Below are positions 34,681-46,469 of a stretch of DNA of 64,000 nucleotides, piece by piece. The notes under the pieces are model-generated. The model was given only the letters and a program-made list of their open reading frames with translations, did not search any database and was not told where the DNA came from. The DNA comes from Tenrec ecaudatus (lineage: Eukaryota; Chordata; Mammalia; Afrosoricida; Tenrecidae). Positions within the stretch are counted from its first letter, which is position 1; every line of letters starts with the position of its first letter. The stretch is from assembly GCF_050624435.1 (NCBI RefSeq), contig NC_134542.1:115675677-115739676 (forward strand). The letters are read 5' to 3'. The translations under genes were made by a program, and so were the position numbers.

Positions 34681-35092
34681 ACTAAGGCAGGCATGTTTTT
34701 CATATGTAGCATATTATTTAATTCTAAAAGCAACTATTATAAAATAATTTTAAACTTCTATGATGTGCCTAAATCTTTTGTCCCCTCACAAAAGACCGCT
34801 TGGACTAAAGATTACTAGGTGACTAATTCATAGCTTGCTCTCCAGAGAATGAATACCTTTTGCTGACTTGATAACGCTCACGATATAAGAAAATGTGGAC
34901 AAAAATGACTTTGCATAATCATCAAAAACTAAATCTTAATTGGATAAGCACTTTCTAATGAAAGGAAGCTGTAAATCGGTACTGTTCATGTCATGAAACC
35001 GAGTTATTTTTGCATGCTGTCACAGTCAATGTGTATAAAACACATAAATCCACAAATGCCCTGAAGTCAAGCATTAAAATGGAAACACTCAC
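34681..35092. other. UBXN4 intron 8, unassigned
   Basis: No element named. Confidence 0.5.
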
Positions 35093-35257
35093 CAGTGCGA
35101 TCTGCTGTCTGACACGCTCCCTCGCTGCCCGGTCTTCTGCTTTTTCCCGGTTTCTCCCCTCTAACGCCCTTTTTGTTAGCGCTTCTTCTTGCTTTCTCTT
35201 ATAGTCCAACATCTCTTTCCCGGTCTTTCGCCTCTCGATCTCCTTCTTAATCTCTCT
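35093..35257 (-). CDS. UBXN4: UBXN4 coding exon 8 (coiled coil)
   Basis: 165 bp, 55 codons: R-E-I-K-K-E-I-E-R-R-K-T-G-K-E-M-L-D-Y..., ending R-Q-Q-I-A-L. Continuous charged coiled coil. Acceptor TTAATTCAG, donor GCACTG|GTGAGT. Near-identical to human. Confidence 0.96.
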
Positions 35258-35704
35258 CTGAATTAAAGATAAAAAGTTGTAAGAGTTATTCATATAATTT
35301 GATAGTCTGCCTTGGTAGGATTTTAAATGTAGGGCAAGTGGGATATTTATGGTGCAGGTAAAGGACTAAAACTTAAAACGCAAGAGAACCTACTAAACCA
35401 CTTGTGACACCTTGGTCAAGGATGTGGTAAGAAGAGTATGGTGTGGTTGATATTTATGGGGGAAGACGATATATGTTTAAGACTTGTATTATTATTATTA
35501 TCCTCCATGGGCAACACGGCAGCCAATTACTTGACTTGAAGAAAAGATTACCTTCCTATACTAGAATCTTAGTCACGATGCTACTTAGATGTGCAGGGTG
35601 AGAGGAATGAACGGGCCACTTGAATACGGCAACAGGAGAGAGTAAAATTAAGCAAAACCTTTATACATTTCTTTTTTGCAAGCAGGAACATGAAATTTCT
35701 TTTC
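35258..35704. other. UBXN4 intron 7, unassigned
   Basis: No element named before the LAT fragment at 35705. Confidence 0.5.
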
Positions 35705-35825
35705 TTTTTAAAAATCATTTTATTGGGGGCTCGTACAACTCATCACAAGCCATCCATCCATCCATCATGTTAAGCACATTTGTTGCCATCATTTGCTAGT
35801 TCTTTCCTCTATTTCCTTTTACTTC
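35705..35825 (-). mobile_element. LAT retroposon copy 6 (internally deleted)
   Basis: The reversed 3' end 'TTATTGGGGGCTCGTACAAC' runs directly into 'CTAGTTCTTTCCTCTATTTC', a motif normally more than 1 kb upstream in the family (compare 42780), so the middle is missing. An imperfect 16-bp duplication (CAGGAACATGAAATTT / CAGGTACAGGAAATTT) flanks it. Confidence 0.7.
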
Positions 35826-36092
35826 AGGTACAGGAAATTTTATCTTCTGCCACAAACTATTAAGTTTAGCTCAAGTCTCTTTTTAATTGGTAGGAAAGAC
35901 CCTTGCAAAGAGAAAGATGACCCAATTGATTCCTAGCAATTTTTAAAAAGAACAAAAAAATGTAACGGGAAGATAATAAAAAGTTAAAAAAAAAACCAAC
36001 CTTCACAACACTGCACCACTGAAGTATCACCACAGAACCAACCTCTGTCCCCTCTTCATTGAGAGATGGGTGAAATAGTACATGAAGCTTAC

Positions 36093-36147
36093 CTGCTCTT
36101 CCTCTTTCCTCTTCTCTTCTCTCCTTTCTTCAAGCTTCTTAGTCAGT
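36093..36147 (-). CDS. UBXN4: UBXN4 coding exon 7 (start of coiled coil)
   Basis: 55 bp. L-T-K-K-L-E-E-R-R-E-E-K-R-K-E-E-E-Q, identical to human from memory. Acceptor AAATACAG, donor GAGCAG|GTAAGC. The first base completes the Arg codon of exon 6. Confidence 0.95.
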
Positions 36148-36599
36148 CTGTATTTAAAAAAGAAGAACTGAGACACATCCTATTAAATAGCAAACACACT
36201 TAGATTTATCTAACTAAAAACAACTGGGGAAATGCAGACGCTAATAGGAAAAGGTTCCTGGAAACACAGCAACGTTTCTGACCTGCAGAACCCTGGTGCC
36301 GAGAGAAACCAATGACGCAGTGGGAACTTATCCTAAGTAATTTCTCTCCGACTTATTTACCTTTAGGTGCTCTTTAGGGAGAGTCTGACAGATCTGACAG
36401 TGATTTGAAAAGAAGCACATATGTTTCCAAAAAATATACACACGAGTAACTTAGAAATGCTTTAACCTAAAGTACCAACATAGCACAAAATTGTTAATAA
36501 CAAAAACTTAAGGGCATTGGAAGACGCTACTAATTGTATCAAGATACATTTCTGATTTCCAACAGTATTAAATTGATCAATTAAAAACTAATAGTTCTA
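36148..36599. other. UBXN4 intron 6, unassigned
   Basis: No element named. Confidence 0.5.
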
Positions 36600-36800
36600 A
36601 AGTGAGTAGCATGGAAAATTTGTATAACATTTTTACCTAAGACAAAGACAAATAAAAAAACCTAATACTAATTAGATGGTGGTAACGGGTTGAATAACCC
36701 TGTGAATAAGTAAAACCCACAGAACTGTACGTTTTTAAACAGTGATTTTGTTACATGAATTACATCTCAAAATTTTTAAATGGTACTTTCTCTGACATGT
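36600..36800 (+). mobile_element. Old L1 3' end
   Basis: 'GGTGGTAACGGGTTGAATAA' and 'ACAGAACTGTACGTTTTTAA' are L1M 3'UTR-like. Confidence 0.5.
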
Positions 36801-37118
36801 ATTTGAGTTATACAGTTTATGTGCATGTTTAAAATTTAACTGAATAACTTATGTCAGAGATCAAGAAAGTACTGTATGTACAAGGTCAGAAAAGCTAGCA
36901 TGAATGTGATTCCACTAACCAAACTTGGGGCAAAGTGTATAAGAAGGGTAATAAGAGTTACATAACAAATAAAAAAGGAAAAAAGGATCCACTGCTGAGA
37001 ACAGTTATCAACTGGTACAACTACTATAGAAAAAAGGCCAATTATCTATATCCCAGAAATTCCCATTCCCAGATATATGCCCAAAAGAAATGTATACAAT
37101 ATGCTCAGTATGTGTAGG

Positions 37119-37668
37119 AGAAGGTATCCAAACAAAACTGGAACTGTGGTGGGCAGAGCACAGCTTTTGTAATGTACGCATTTTTCCAGCTAGGCGAGCA
37201 TCAAGCAACTCACTCTGAGTTAGTGCACTCAGTGGCGTCACCTGGGAAGGTTCTCTCTGGTCACAGTGCATTTTTTCATAAAAGCAGTTTGAGGACAACA
37301 TGTGGCTATGAGATTTTATATTCTGTTTGGGAAAAATGAGCCAGAAATTGTTGTGATGTTGAACACAGCTTACAATGATAGTGCTATGGAAAAACTCAAG
37401 TGTACAAGTGGTTTTCTTGTTTTAAAAAAGGTGAAATGTCCACGGATGGCAAACCTCATTCTGGACCTCAATCAACTTCCCAAAAGGACAAAAATGTTGA
37501 CTCACAGTCATTCCACCAGTTCAGACTATTAAAAAACCCAGCATGCCTCTCTTGCCTCACATATCCAACTAAACTGACCTCATTCTGAGTGGCTTCTTTT
37601 TGTTTCCACAAACGAAGATGGACATGAAAGGGCAGCAATTTGCCAACATAAGTGAAGAAAAAACAAGG
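37119..37668 (+). mobile_element. Mariner element, truncated (M2)
   Basis: Sense copy with G-K-N-E-P-E-I-V-V-M-L-N-T-A-Y transposase N-terminal motif (compare M3). It is internally deleted, and its 3' end is cut by LAT copy 7 at about 37669. Confidence 0.75.
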
Positions 37669-39357
37669 TGGGCTGGAGACAAAGTGCGGGAATTACGCCC
37701 AGTTTGACCCCACCACACTGAGGCAAAACAATAAGAGTTTGCAACAACCAGGGCCACTAAGTCCCCAGGAAATACCAAAAATAGACTTTGGGGCCAGGGC
37801 ATGGCACCCCATCAGACTCAACCGGAAAACGCTCCTAAAGGTCAACAAACAGACCTTGAAATATTTATAGGCTTTCTTATCTTTTTGCCTTGGTTTTTGT
37901 TGTTTTTGTTGTGTCTTTTGTTGATTTGTTTTGCTCTGTTTGTTTTTTGTGCATATTATTATCTCTGCAGGTCTATCTAGATAAGATAGGTGGGATAAAC
38001 AATCTGGAGGAGAGAACAGGACCAACTATTCCAGTGGTAGGGGTTGGGGGGGAAGGACATGGGAGAGGGAGAGAAGAGGCAAAGGAAGTGGGTGTTAACA
38101 AACCCAGGGAAAATGGAAGAACAAGTGATCCAAAATTGATGGCCAGAAGGATATAGGAGGCCTGGTAGGACTGATCAAGGGCAATGTAACCCAGAGGAAT
38201 TACTGAAACCCAAATGAAGGCTGAGCATGATAGTGGGACAAGAGGAAAGTAAAAGGAAATACAGGAAAGAACTAGGAGGCCAAGGCCATTTATAGAGGTC
38301 TAAATAAAGGCATGTATATATGTAAATATATTTATATATGATGATTGGGGATATAGATTTATGTGCATATATTTATAGATTTAGTATTAAGGCAACAGAT
38401 GGACATTGGACCTCTACTCAAGTACTCTCTCAATGCAAGAACACTTTGTTCTATTAAACTGGCATTCCATGATACTCACCTTCCTGACACGATTGCTGAA
38501 GACAAAACGGGTGCATAAGTAAATGTGGTGAAGAAAGCTGATGGTGCCTGGCTATCAAAAGATATAGCATCTGGGGTCTTAAAGGCTTGAAGATAAACAA
38601 ACAGCCATCTAGCTGCGAAGCAACAAAGCCCACATGGAGGAAGCACACCAGCCTGTGTGATCACGAGTTGTCGATGGGATCAGGTATCAGGTATCAAAGA
38701 ACAAAAATATCACATAACTGTGAATGTGAGGGAGTGCAGACTGGGGACCCAAAGACCCTCTGTAGGCTACTGGACATCCTCTTACAGAATGGTTGCGGGA
38801 GGAGACGAGCCAGTCAAGTTGAAGTATAGCAACTATGAAACATATAACTTTCCTCTAGTTCTTTAATGCTTCCATCTCCCCCCTCCCACTATCATGATCC
38901 CAATACTAGAATACAAATCTGGCTAGACCAGAGGATGTACACTAGTACAGATAGGAACTGGAAACACAGGGAATCCAGGACAGATAAACCCCTCAGGACC
39001 AATAATGAGAGTAGTGATACCAGGAAGGGGAAGGTGGGATAGAAAGGGGAACTGATCACAAGGATCTACATATAACCCCCACTGGGGAATGGACAACAGA
39101 AAAGTGGGTGAAGGGAGACATTGGACAGTGTAAGACATGACAAAATAATAATAATTTATAAATTATCAAGGGTTCATTGGGGGAGAAGGGAGGGAGGGGA
39201 AAAACTAGCTGATACCAGGGCTCAAGTAGAAAGAAAATGTTTTGAGAATGATGATGGCAACAAATGTACAAGTATGCTTAACACAATGGATGTATGTATG
39301 GTTTGTGATAAGAGTTGTATAAGTCCCCAATAAAAATATTTATATAAAAAAAATCAA
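37669..39357 (+). mobile_element. LAT retroposon copy 7 (1.69 kb)
   Basis: Begins within 'GAGACAAAGTGCGGGAATTA' (5' truncated relative to copies 13 and 15) and ends 'CCCCAATAAAAATATTTATA'. It lies inside mariner M2, so it is younger. No conserved frame. Confidence 0.85.
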
Positions 39358-39384
39358 CAACAGGCCAAATAATCAGGGGTGCTA

Positions 39385-39575
39385 TATTCAGGAGTGTAGC
39401 TCTCCTATGTTCCCAAAGTGGGTGGACAATACTGCCCTCTCTGGGGAGTGACAGTGTCACCCAGGGGTTCTGCAAAAGCAGGCACCTACACTTTATCCTG
39501 GATTATGGGCTATATTACAAAAAACTTATCATTGTAAGGGAGGCGCTAATTTTTTTCCCCCCTCCTGAAGAGAGT
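39385..39575 (+). repeat. Dispersed repeat family E (copy 2)
   Basis: Shares 'CTACACTTTATCCTGGATTA' and 'TTCCCAAAGTGGGTGGACAA' with the reversed 7915-8105. Confidence 0.55.
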
Positions 39576-39847
39576 GGTAAGTTTGGGAGCCTATGCTCTT
39601 AAAGAATGCAGAGATAAAGAAGGGGCATTAGGAAGACTTCTAGGAAAGTTCTCTAGGACACTGGTAGTTTTCTATTTCTTAATCTTAAAGGCAAGAGGCA
39701 GACAATGCTCTTCTCTACAATGTCGTGGTGGTGGTCACAAAGGGATAATGGAGACAACTGGGGAACGACAGATATGGACAGCACATTAGATAATCTTATT
39801 GTTTTAATTCACTGAGTGAGAAAATTAGATTGTACTGATGTTAACTG

Positions 39848-40045
39848 GGAGTCCTGGTAGAATGATAGTTATGTATTGGGCTACTAACCACAAGAGAAGC
39901 AGTTCAAAATCACCACACACTCAAAAGTAGAAAGATAACGTTTTTACTTCTGTAAAAGATTTATAGCCTCGGAAACCCACAGGAATCGTTCTATTCTCTT
40001 ATGAGTGAGAATCAACCAGGTGGCGTGAGTTTGGTTTGGCTGGTT
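39848..40045 (+). mobile_element. AfroSINE (inverted pair, first)
   Basis: 'GGGAGTCCTGGTAGAATGAT' head, 'GGGCTACTAACCACAAGAGA', then 'TATGAGTGAGAATCAACCAG' and a TTTGGTTTGGCTGG tail. Confidence 0.85.
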
Positions 40046-40059
40046 GGTGCTTGCTGCTG

Positions 40060-40242
40060 ACTTGGCTGTGGCTTACCGTGACTATAGAACAGCATAGAAA
40101 GGCTCCATAATGCTTTCTAGGTTGAAACATTTAAGGAAGCAAATCTCCACGTCTTTACTCTAAAGGTCAGTTAAAGACTTTTGAACTATTGACCTTTTGG
40201 TTAGCAGCCCATATTTGGCCCCTGTGGCACCAGGGCTCCTAG
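40060..40242 (-). mobile_element. AfroSINE (inverted pair, second)
   Basis: Reverse copy ending with the reversed head 'CTGTGGCACCAGGGCTCCTA'. Tail to tail with 39848-40045 across a roughly 15-bp gap. Confidence 0.85.
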
Positions 40243-40352
40243 AATCTGAAATGCCTTTATTCTCAGGGGAAACATGCTGAAGTGTTTAGGGAAGAAGTGA
40301 AAGCATGTCTTCAAGTTTCAAATGATTCAGCCAGAAAAAATTCCACCGATAG

Positions 40353-40362
40353 GATTATTCTT
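40353..40362. repeat. Target-site duplication of LAT copy 8 (left)
   Basis: GATTATTCTT, repeated at 40474-40483. Confidence 0.8.
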
Positions 40363-40473
40363 AAATGATTAGGGCAAAGAATGTACAGATGTGCTTTATA
40401 CAATTGATGTATGTGTATGTATGGATTGTGATAAGAGTTGTATGAGCCCCTAATAAAATGTTTAAAAAAAAAA
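40363..40473 (+). mobile_element. LAT copy 8 (111-bp 3' fragment)
   Basis: Last unit of the GCCCCTAATAAAATGTTTAAA subfamily, with an A tail and a 10-bp duplication. Confidence 0.85.
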
Positions 40474-40638
40474 GATTATTCTTTCAACTTTTACGATGTT
40501 TGAAACTTTTCAAATGATAAGATTGGGGAAACGAATGGTATTATATAGTACAAAAATGGTACTAAATTATCTTACCCAGATAATGCTACCCACTTTAAAA
40601 TATAGTAAGAATATACGTAAAAAAATAATACATTTTGA

Positions 40639-40787
40639 GCCCCTAATAAAATGTAAAAAAAGAAGAGAAAAAAAGAGAAAATGTTTAGGGCAAAGAATGT
40701 ACAGATGTGCTGTATGCAATTGATTTATGTATATGTATAGATTGTGATAAGAGTTGTATGAGCCCCTAATAAAATGTTTTAAAAAAT
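40639..40787 (+). mobile_element. LAT copy 9 (duplicated 3' end)
   Basis: GCCCCTAATAAAATGTAAAA, an A/G-rich linker, then a second complete 3' unit ending GCCCCTAATAAAATGTTTTA. It is flanked by the 15-bp duplication AATAATACATTTTGA (40624-40638, 40788-40802). Confidence 0.88.
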
Positions 40788-41097
40788 AATAATACATTTT
40801 GACTAAAAGAACCATGGATTCGTATGCATCACTAAAAGGCATCTACTTCAAGCTACTTGGCTTTAAGAATAAAAAAAACTTTCATACATTTGAATCAGTA
40901 TCGAAAACAATTTATATCAAGAAGTTACTGATTGTTAAAACTTTAAATTAACTTCTTTGACAAAAGGTAGTACAAGATTCAAAGACGATGTTCTTAGTAC
41001 TTACAAGGATCTGTTTCTGAGCTGACATCAATTTAAGTAGCTCACATCATCTCATAATCAAACTTTTTAAAATATTTGTTCTTATTTTTTATTTTAT

Positions 41098-41312
41098 TGT
41101 TTTTTTTAAAACAATTTATTAGGGGCTCATACAACTCTTATCACAGTTCATACATATACGTACATCAATTGTATAAAGCACATCTGTACATTCTTTGTCC
41201 TAATCATTTTTTTTCTCCTCTTTTTTTTTTACATTTTATTAGGGACTCATACAACTCTTATCACAATCCATACATATACATACATCAATTGTATAAAGCA
41301 CATCCATACATT
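41098..41312 (-). mobile_element. LAT copy 10 (duplicated 3' end, reversed)
   Basis: Two reversed 3' units: 'TTTATTAGGGGCTCATACAA' and 'TTTATTAGGGACTCATACAA', joined by the same T/C-rich linker as copies 9 and 12. Confidence 0.85.
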
Positions 41313-41502
41313 TAATCAAACTATTTTCCTTAAAGTTAAATGAGAAAAAGGCTAGGAACTCAGCTGAACAATCATTTTCCAAAACCTTGGTCTCTGGAAA
41401 TAAATGTCAAAGCTTGAGTCCAAAGTTAGGGTCTTATATTCACTAACCTATCTTGCCAAAGTTTTAAAACTCCTGTTTTAAATTTGCATAAAAAATACAT
41501 GT

Positions 41503-41513
41503 ATTTTTAAATA
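41503..41513. repeat. Target-site duplication of LAT copy 11 (left)
   Basis: ATTTTTAAATA, repeated at 42968-42978. Confidence 0.8.
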
Positions 41514-42299
41514 GTTCTTTTTAAATTTTCATAAATCATTTTGTTGGGGGCTCTTACAGCTCTTATAACAATCCATACATCAATTGCATCAAGCACATTT
41601 GTACATATGCTGCCATCATAATTTCAAAAACGTTTACTTTCTACAGGAGCCCTTGGTATGACAGCTCCTCTTTTTATCCCTCCATCCCCTCCTCATGAAC
41701 CCTTTGGTAATTCATAAATATTTTAATTTTCATATTTTACACCATCCGCTGTCTCCCTTGACCCATGTTTCTGTTATCTCTCCCTGGGGGGAAAGAGGTG
41801 GGGAAATTGTACATCGATCATTGTGATTGGTTTCTCCTTTCTCCCCAGCATCCCCCTACCCTCCTAGTATCCCTATTCCCATTATTGGTCCAGAGGGGTT
41901 TATCTGTCCTGGATTCTGTGTGTCAAGAGCTCTTGTTTGTACCAGAGTATATGCTCTGGCCTAGCCAGATTGGGGGAGGAAGCATTAGAGAACTAGAGAA
42001 ATACTATGTTTCGTCAGTGCTGTGCTGCACCCGGGCTGGCTCATACCTTCCCTGTGACCCTTCTGTGAGGGGATGTCCAACTGTTTACAGATGGACTTTG
42101 TTTGGGTCTCCATTCGGACCCCCCTCATTCTCATTGTCTTCAGATGCCTGATACCTGATCCTGTTGACACCTTGTGATCATACAGGTGGATGTGTTTCTT
42201 CCATGTGGCCTTGTTGCTTCCCTGCTAGACAGATGTTTGTTTAACTTCAAGCCTTTAAGACCCCAGATGTTATATATATATATATATTTTTTTTTTTTT

Positions 42300-42313
42300 A
42301 ATATATATCTTTT
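42300..42313. repeat. Target-site duplication of the U1 retrocopy (left)
   Basis: AATATATATCTTTT, identical to 42496-42509. Confidence 0.88.
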
Positions 42314-42327
42314 TTATTTTTTTTCCC

Positions 42328-42495
42328 CAGGGGAGAGCACGAACGCAGTCCCCCACTACCACAAATTATGCAGTCGAGTTTCCCACATTTGGGGAAATCG
42401 CAGGGGTCAGCAAATCCGGAGTGCAATCAATGGATAAGCCTCTCCCTGGGAAAACCACCTTCATGATCATGGTATCTCCCCTACCAGGTAAGTAT
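42328..42495 (-). pseudogene. U1 snRNA retropseudogene (full length)
   Basis: The minus strand begins ATACTTACCTGG (the 5' splice-site-pairing end of U1) and ends GCTCTCCCCTG, 168 nt against 164 in human U1. The Sm site AATTTGTGG is intact. Differences seen: a 4-nt ATTG duplication in the loop-II U1A site, one change in the loop-I U1-70K site (CACG to CATG) and four others. An A-rich tail (42314-42327 on the plus strand as T-rich) and a perfect 14-bp duplication show retroposition. No snRNA promoter would come with it, so it is probably not transcribed as U1. Confidence 0.95.
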
Positions 42496-42509
42496 AATAT
42501 ATATCTTTT
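42496..42509. repeat. Target-site duplication of the U1 retrocopy (right)
   Basis: AATATATATCTTTT, directly after the U1 5' end. Confidence 0.88.
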
Positions 42510-42979
42510 AATAGCCGGAAACCATCAGCTTTCTTCACATTAGTTTATGCACCCATTTTGTCTTCAGCGACCGTTTCAGGAAGGTGAGCATCACAGAATG
42601 CCAGGTTATTAGAATAAAAGTGTTCTTTCGTTGAGAGAGGACTTGTGTAGAGGTCCAATGTTTGTCTGCTACCTTATTACTTAACCTATAAATATATGTA
42701 CATCGAGATATAGTCCTATCGTTATATATATTGGTATATTAACATGTCTATGTTTCTACCTCTGTGTCTTTTGCCTCCTAGTTCTTTCCGCTATTTCCTT
42801 TTACTTTTCTCCTGTCCCACTATCATGTACGACCTTCACTGGGCTCTCTGTACTTCCTCTCAACTACACTGCACTTGACTGAACCGCACCAGGCATTCTA
42901 TGCCTCCTCACCATCCATTTTAGATCCCTTGATCTTCTCTTGTTCCTGGGTTTGTTGCCTACAACATATTTTTAAATAT

Positions 42980-43700
42980 CATCAAAGTTAGATAAAAACT
43001 TTAATTTTCTTTTAGGAGTTGGTATTACAAAGTTCTGTCAGCATTAGAGTAAACCACAGGAATGTATAGGCCCAATTCCTCTTGGCTGAGAAAAAGCAGG
43101 GCAGGTTAGCTTTGGCAGAAGTTTAGGGTCAGGGTCCAATAACTAATCCTTCCAATGCTGCCAGGGAATAAGTTAGAGGCAGTGTTGTGAAAGCAGTACA
43201 GAACTACAGCAGGGATGGGGAAAATAAGGGCAACCCTGAGAGTGTACATGGTGAGCTAAGACATTCAAGATAGGAAAATAGAGATTAATTAGTTGTTTAC
43301 AAGTGGCAATGAATTCAACTGCACAAAGAAATAGCATTCCTAACTGGGTGTGAACTCAGATCAATAACATACAAAACAATTGCTTGTGAATTAGGTTTTA
43401 TAGATCAGCCAAGTCTGACAAGTTTGTCTCAGTAAGAATTTGAAATGCCTCTAAGATTTTAATTAAACTAAGGTTGTTCAACGTTATCAAAGCAGTGAAA
43501 AGTTAGTTTCAAATATAAATGGCTTAATTATCAAGAGTTTATCAGTAACAACATTTCATCCACTCTCCTTATTAGTATCCTTTCTAAAGCACCCAGACCA
43601 CATACATTCCATATCATGGTACTAATAGCATATGTCTTTTAAAAATACATGAATATATGTATTTATAGACCTATTTTCTTTTTGGGGGGTATTTGGTTTT
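42980..43700. other. UBXN4 intron 6, unassigned
   Basis: No element named. Confidence 0.5.
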
Positions 43701-43705
43701 TATTT

Positions 43706-44837
43706 ATGTTTTTTTTAAAACAATTTATTAGGGGCTCATACAACTCTTATCACAGTCCATACATATACATACATCAATTGTGTAAAGCACATCTGTACAT
43801 TCTTTGCCCTAATCATTTTCTTTTCTTTTTTTTCCCTTTTCATTTTTTACATTTTATTAGCGACTCATACAACTCTTATCACAATCCATACATATACATA
43901 CATCAGTTGTATAAAGCACATCCATACATTCCCTGCCCCAATCATTCTCAAAGCATTTGCTCTCCACTTAAGCCCTTTGCATCAGGTCCTCTTTTTTTTC
44001 CCCCTCCCTCCCCTCTCCCCCCTCCCTCATGTGCCCTTGGTAATTTATACATCATTATTTTGTCATATCTTGCCCTATCCGGAGTCTCCCCTCCCCCCCT
44101 TCTCTGCTGTCCCTCTCCCAGGGAGGAGGTCACATGTAGATCCTTGTAATCAGTTTCCCCTTTCCAACCCACTCACCCTCCACTCTCCCAGCATCGCCCC
44201 TCACACCCTTGGTCCTGAAGGTATCATCCACCCTGGATTCCCTGTGCCTCCAGCCCTCATATGCATCAGTGTACAGCCTCTGCCCTATCCAGCCCTGCAA
44301 GGTAGAATTCGGATCATGGTAGTTGGGGGGAGGAAGCATCCAGGATCTAGGGGAAAGCTGTGTTCTTCATCGGTACTACCTCGCACCCTGACTGACCCAT
44401 CTCCTCTCCTAAACCCCTCTATGAGGGGATCTCCATTGGCCAACACTTGGGCCTTGGGTCTCCACTCTGCACTTCCCCCTTCATTTAATATGATATATAC
44501 ACACATATATATATACCACACACACACACAAACACACACACACATATCTATTTTTTTTTTTGCATGATGCCTTATACCTGGCCCCTTGGCACCTCGTGAC
44601 CGCACTGGCCGGTGTGCTTCTTCCATGTGGGCTTTTTGGCTTCTGAGCTTGATGGCCGCTTGTTCACCTTCAAGCCTTTAAGACCCCAGACACTATCTCT
44701 TTTGATAGCCGGGCACCATTAGCTTTCTTCACCACATTTGCTTATGCACCCATTTGTCTTCAGCGATCCTATCATGGAGGTGTGCAGTCAATGATATGAT
44801 TTTTTGTTCTTTGATGCCTGGTAACTGATCCCAGACC
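43706..44837 (-). mobile_element. LAT copy 12 (duplicated 3' end and internal duplication junction)
   Basis: Two reversed 3' units (43706-43825 and from 43848) linked as in copies 9 and 10, then the family body. Near 44790-44830 it shows the same internal junction as copies 1 and 18 (CATCAAAGAACAAAAAATCA, then the CACCT...GCTGAAGACAAA unit). A (CA)n/(TA)n tract lies at 44497-44546. Confidence 0.85.
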
Positions 44838-44974
44838 TACTTTTCTTTCTAAATGAGTTTGTACCCAATATTTGGCATTTATGGTTAACAATGAAAATCT
44901 ACTCTTTGGTTATTCTGTGTATTAACAACTCATGTCTGGCAGTAACAAACTCCCGAGTGTGATGAGCGGGTACT

Positions 44975-45335
44975 ATTGGCTAGGGTGGTTTACAGTTATG
45001 TGTTAACTTGGCAGGGCCATTATTCTTTTTGGGTTAGCATCATATAATGATGTTATCTGGGTATTTTGCAATAATGTAGTCATCCTTGGTGTAATGGGTA
45101 ACTCATTGGGCTGCAATAGCATAGTCGGCAGTTCAAAACCACCAGCAGCTGAGAAAGACTGGGCTTTCTACTCCTGTACAGGTAGAAACCCACAGGGGTA
45201 CTCTAAGCCAGCAAAGACTTAGATGGCCATGAGGTTTTTTAGTCATCCTTAATTTTACCAATTTTTGCATAATGACACAGTCTTTGGAACCTAACTGTGT
45301 CATTCATTGAGTTAGAGTGGGCATTTATGTGTGTG
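44975..45335 (+). repeat. Dispersed repeat family C (copy 2), split by an AfroSINE
   Basis: Related to 32030-32355. The AfroSINE at 45088-45239 interrupts it with an 11-bp duplication. Confidence 0.5.
45088..45239 (+). mobile_element. AfroSINE with target-site duplication
   Basis: 'GGTGTAATGGGTAACTCATT' head. Flanked by TAGTCATCCTT (45077-45087 and 45240-45250). Confidence 0.88.
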
Positions 45336-46469
45336 TGTGTACATATATAAGTATATATGAACTAAAATCAATGCTCTAAAATTAATAATGATTCAATAAG
45401 AAGTATGATAACCTCAAAGCAAAGGAGAAAAAAATTCCATAATTATTCTTTCATAGATAGCAGGATAAGTATCTTGGTGTATATCAGTGTCTTTAATTAA
45501 CTCATATTGAGTTGATTCATATTATATACAACACATGTGGTGTGTATATAATTTTAAATTAAAATGGTATATTCTATTTGAAAAGTCATCCTGGCAAATA
45601 CCAACTGACAATGCTTAAGTAGAAAGGAAGCTATTAGAAACAATAGTCACAGAAAATCTCCTCTGCCTCGGTCCTAAGCATAACTACTGCTGGACTCGTG
45701 ACCTACAAAGATGCTACTTTGAAGCATTTCTTCCTTCCTTTCCCCATGACCATAAGAAGTTGGTTTTCACTTCATCCCGAGGTGGTATGACTAAGAACAG
45801 AGTGGTATGCCTGCGGAAAATCATAAGGAAACAAAACCGGATGAAGCTCTAGGCACCTTGATTCCCTGCTGCTGTCCTAGTCTTATGCCATCTCCTCACC
45901 ACTATGAGAGATCTACCCTGCTGTTCACCAAAACCAAGGCTTGATCCTGCCCCAACTCTGGTAAAGAATGGGCACAACAATCTGCTTATCAATAACAACA
46001 TCTCATCCTCCTTCCATAATTAGCATCCTTCCACAATCTAGGTTGTGCTGAAATGAGGCTTGATCTTGAGTCATAGGCAAACCCAAAGAGCCGATGCCAG
46101 CAATCATGCTGAAGTTTGTTACTTCATAAATCAACACATCTGGAAAATGTCTAGAACTTGCACATGACACCACTACATGATTTAAGTCAGCAATAACAAT
46201 ATTACTGATTACTTATTATTTACAGTTCATATTTCTTTTAAGTGTCTTACTGAAAAACGATGATTTAAATAATTATAATTAAAAAGACTAAATGAGAAAC
46301 AAAATGTCAGAAATTTATACCTGAGTATTAGACCAATTAATAAAAAATTATTATTTAACAGGCACTCACTTATGCACCTAGGCTCAGTACAGTCATAAAA
46401 TTAGCTGATGTCTTTGCCCTATTCTATAACAAGGATAGATATAAGCAGAAGCAACAGTTTTTTAAAAAA
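45336..46469. other. UBXN4 intron 6, unassigned
   Basis: No exon, RNA or named repeat seen. Confidence 0.45.

Larger units (their letters stand above)
41514..42967 (-). mobile_element. LAT retroposon copy 11, host of the U1 insertion
   Basis: Reversed copy from 'CATTTTGTTGGGGGCTCTTA' to about 42967, flanked by an 11-bp duplication. About 1.26 kb without the nested U1 insert at 42314-42509. Confidence 0.85.

Noticed and set aside
42174-42437. Small plus-strand frame over the U1 region
   Set aside because: It overlaps the U1 retrocopy and LAT; no protein similarity.
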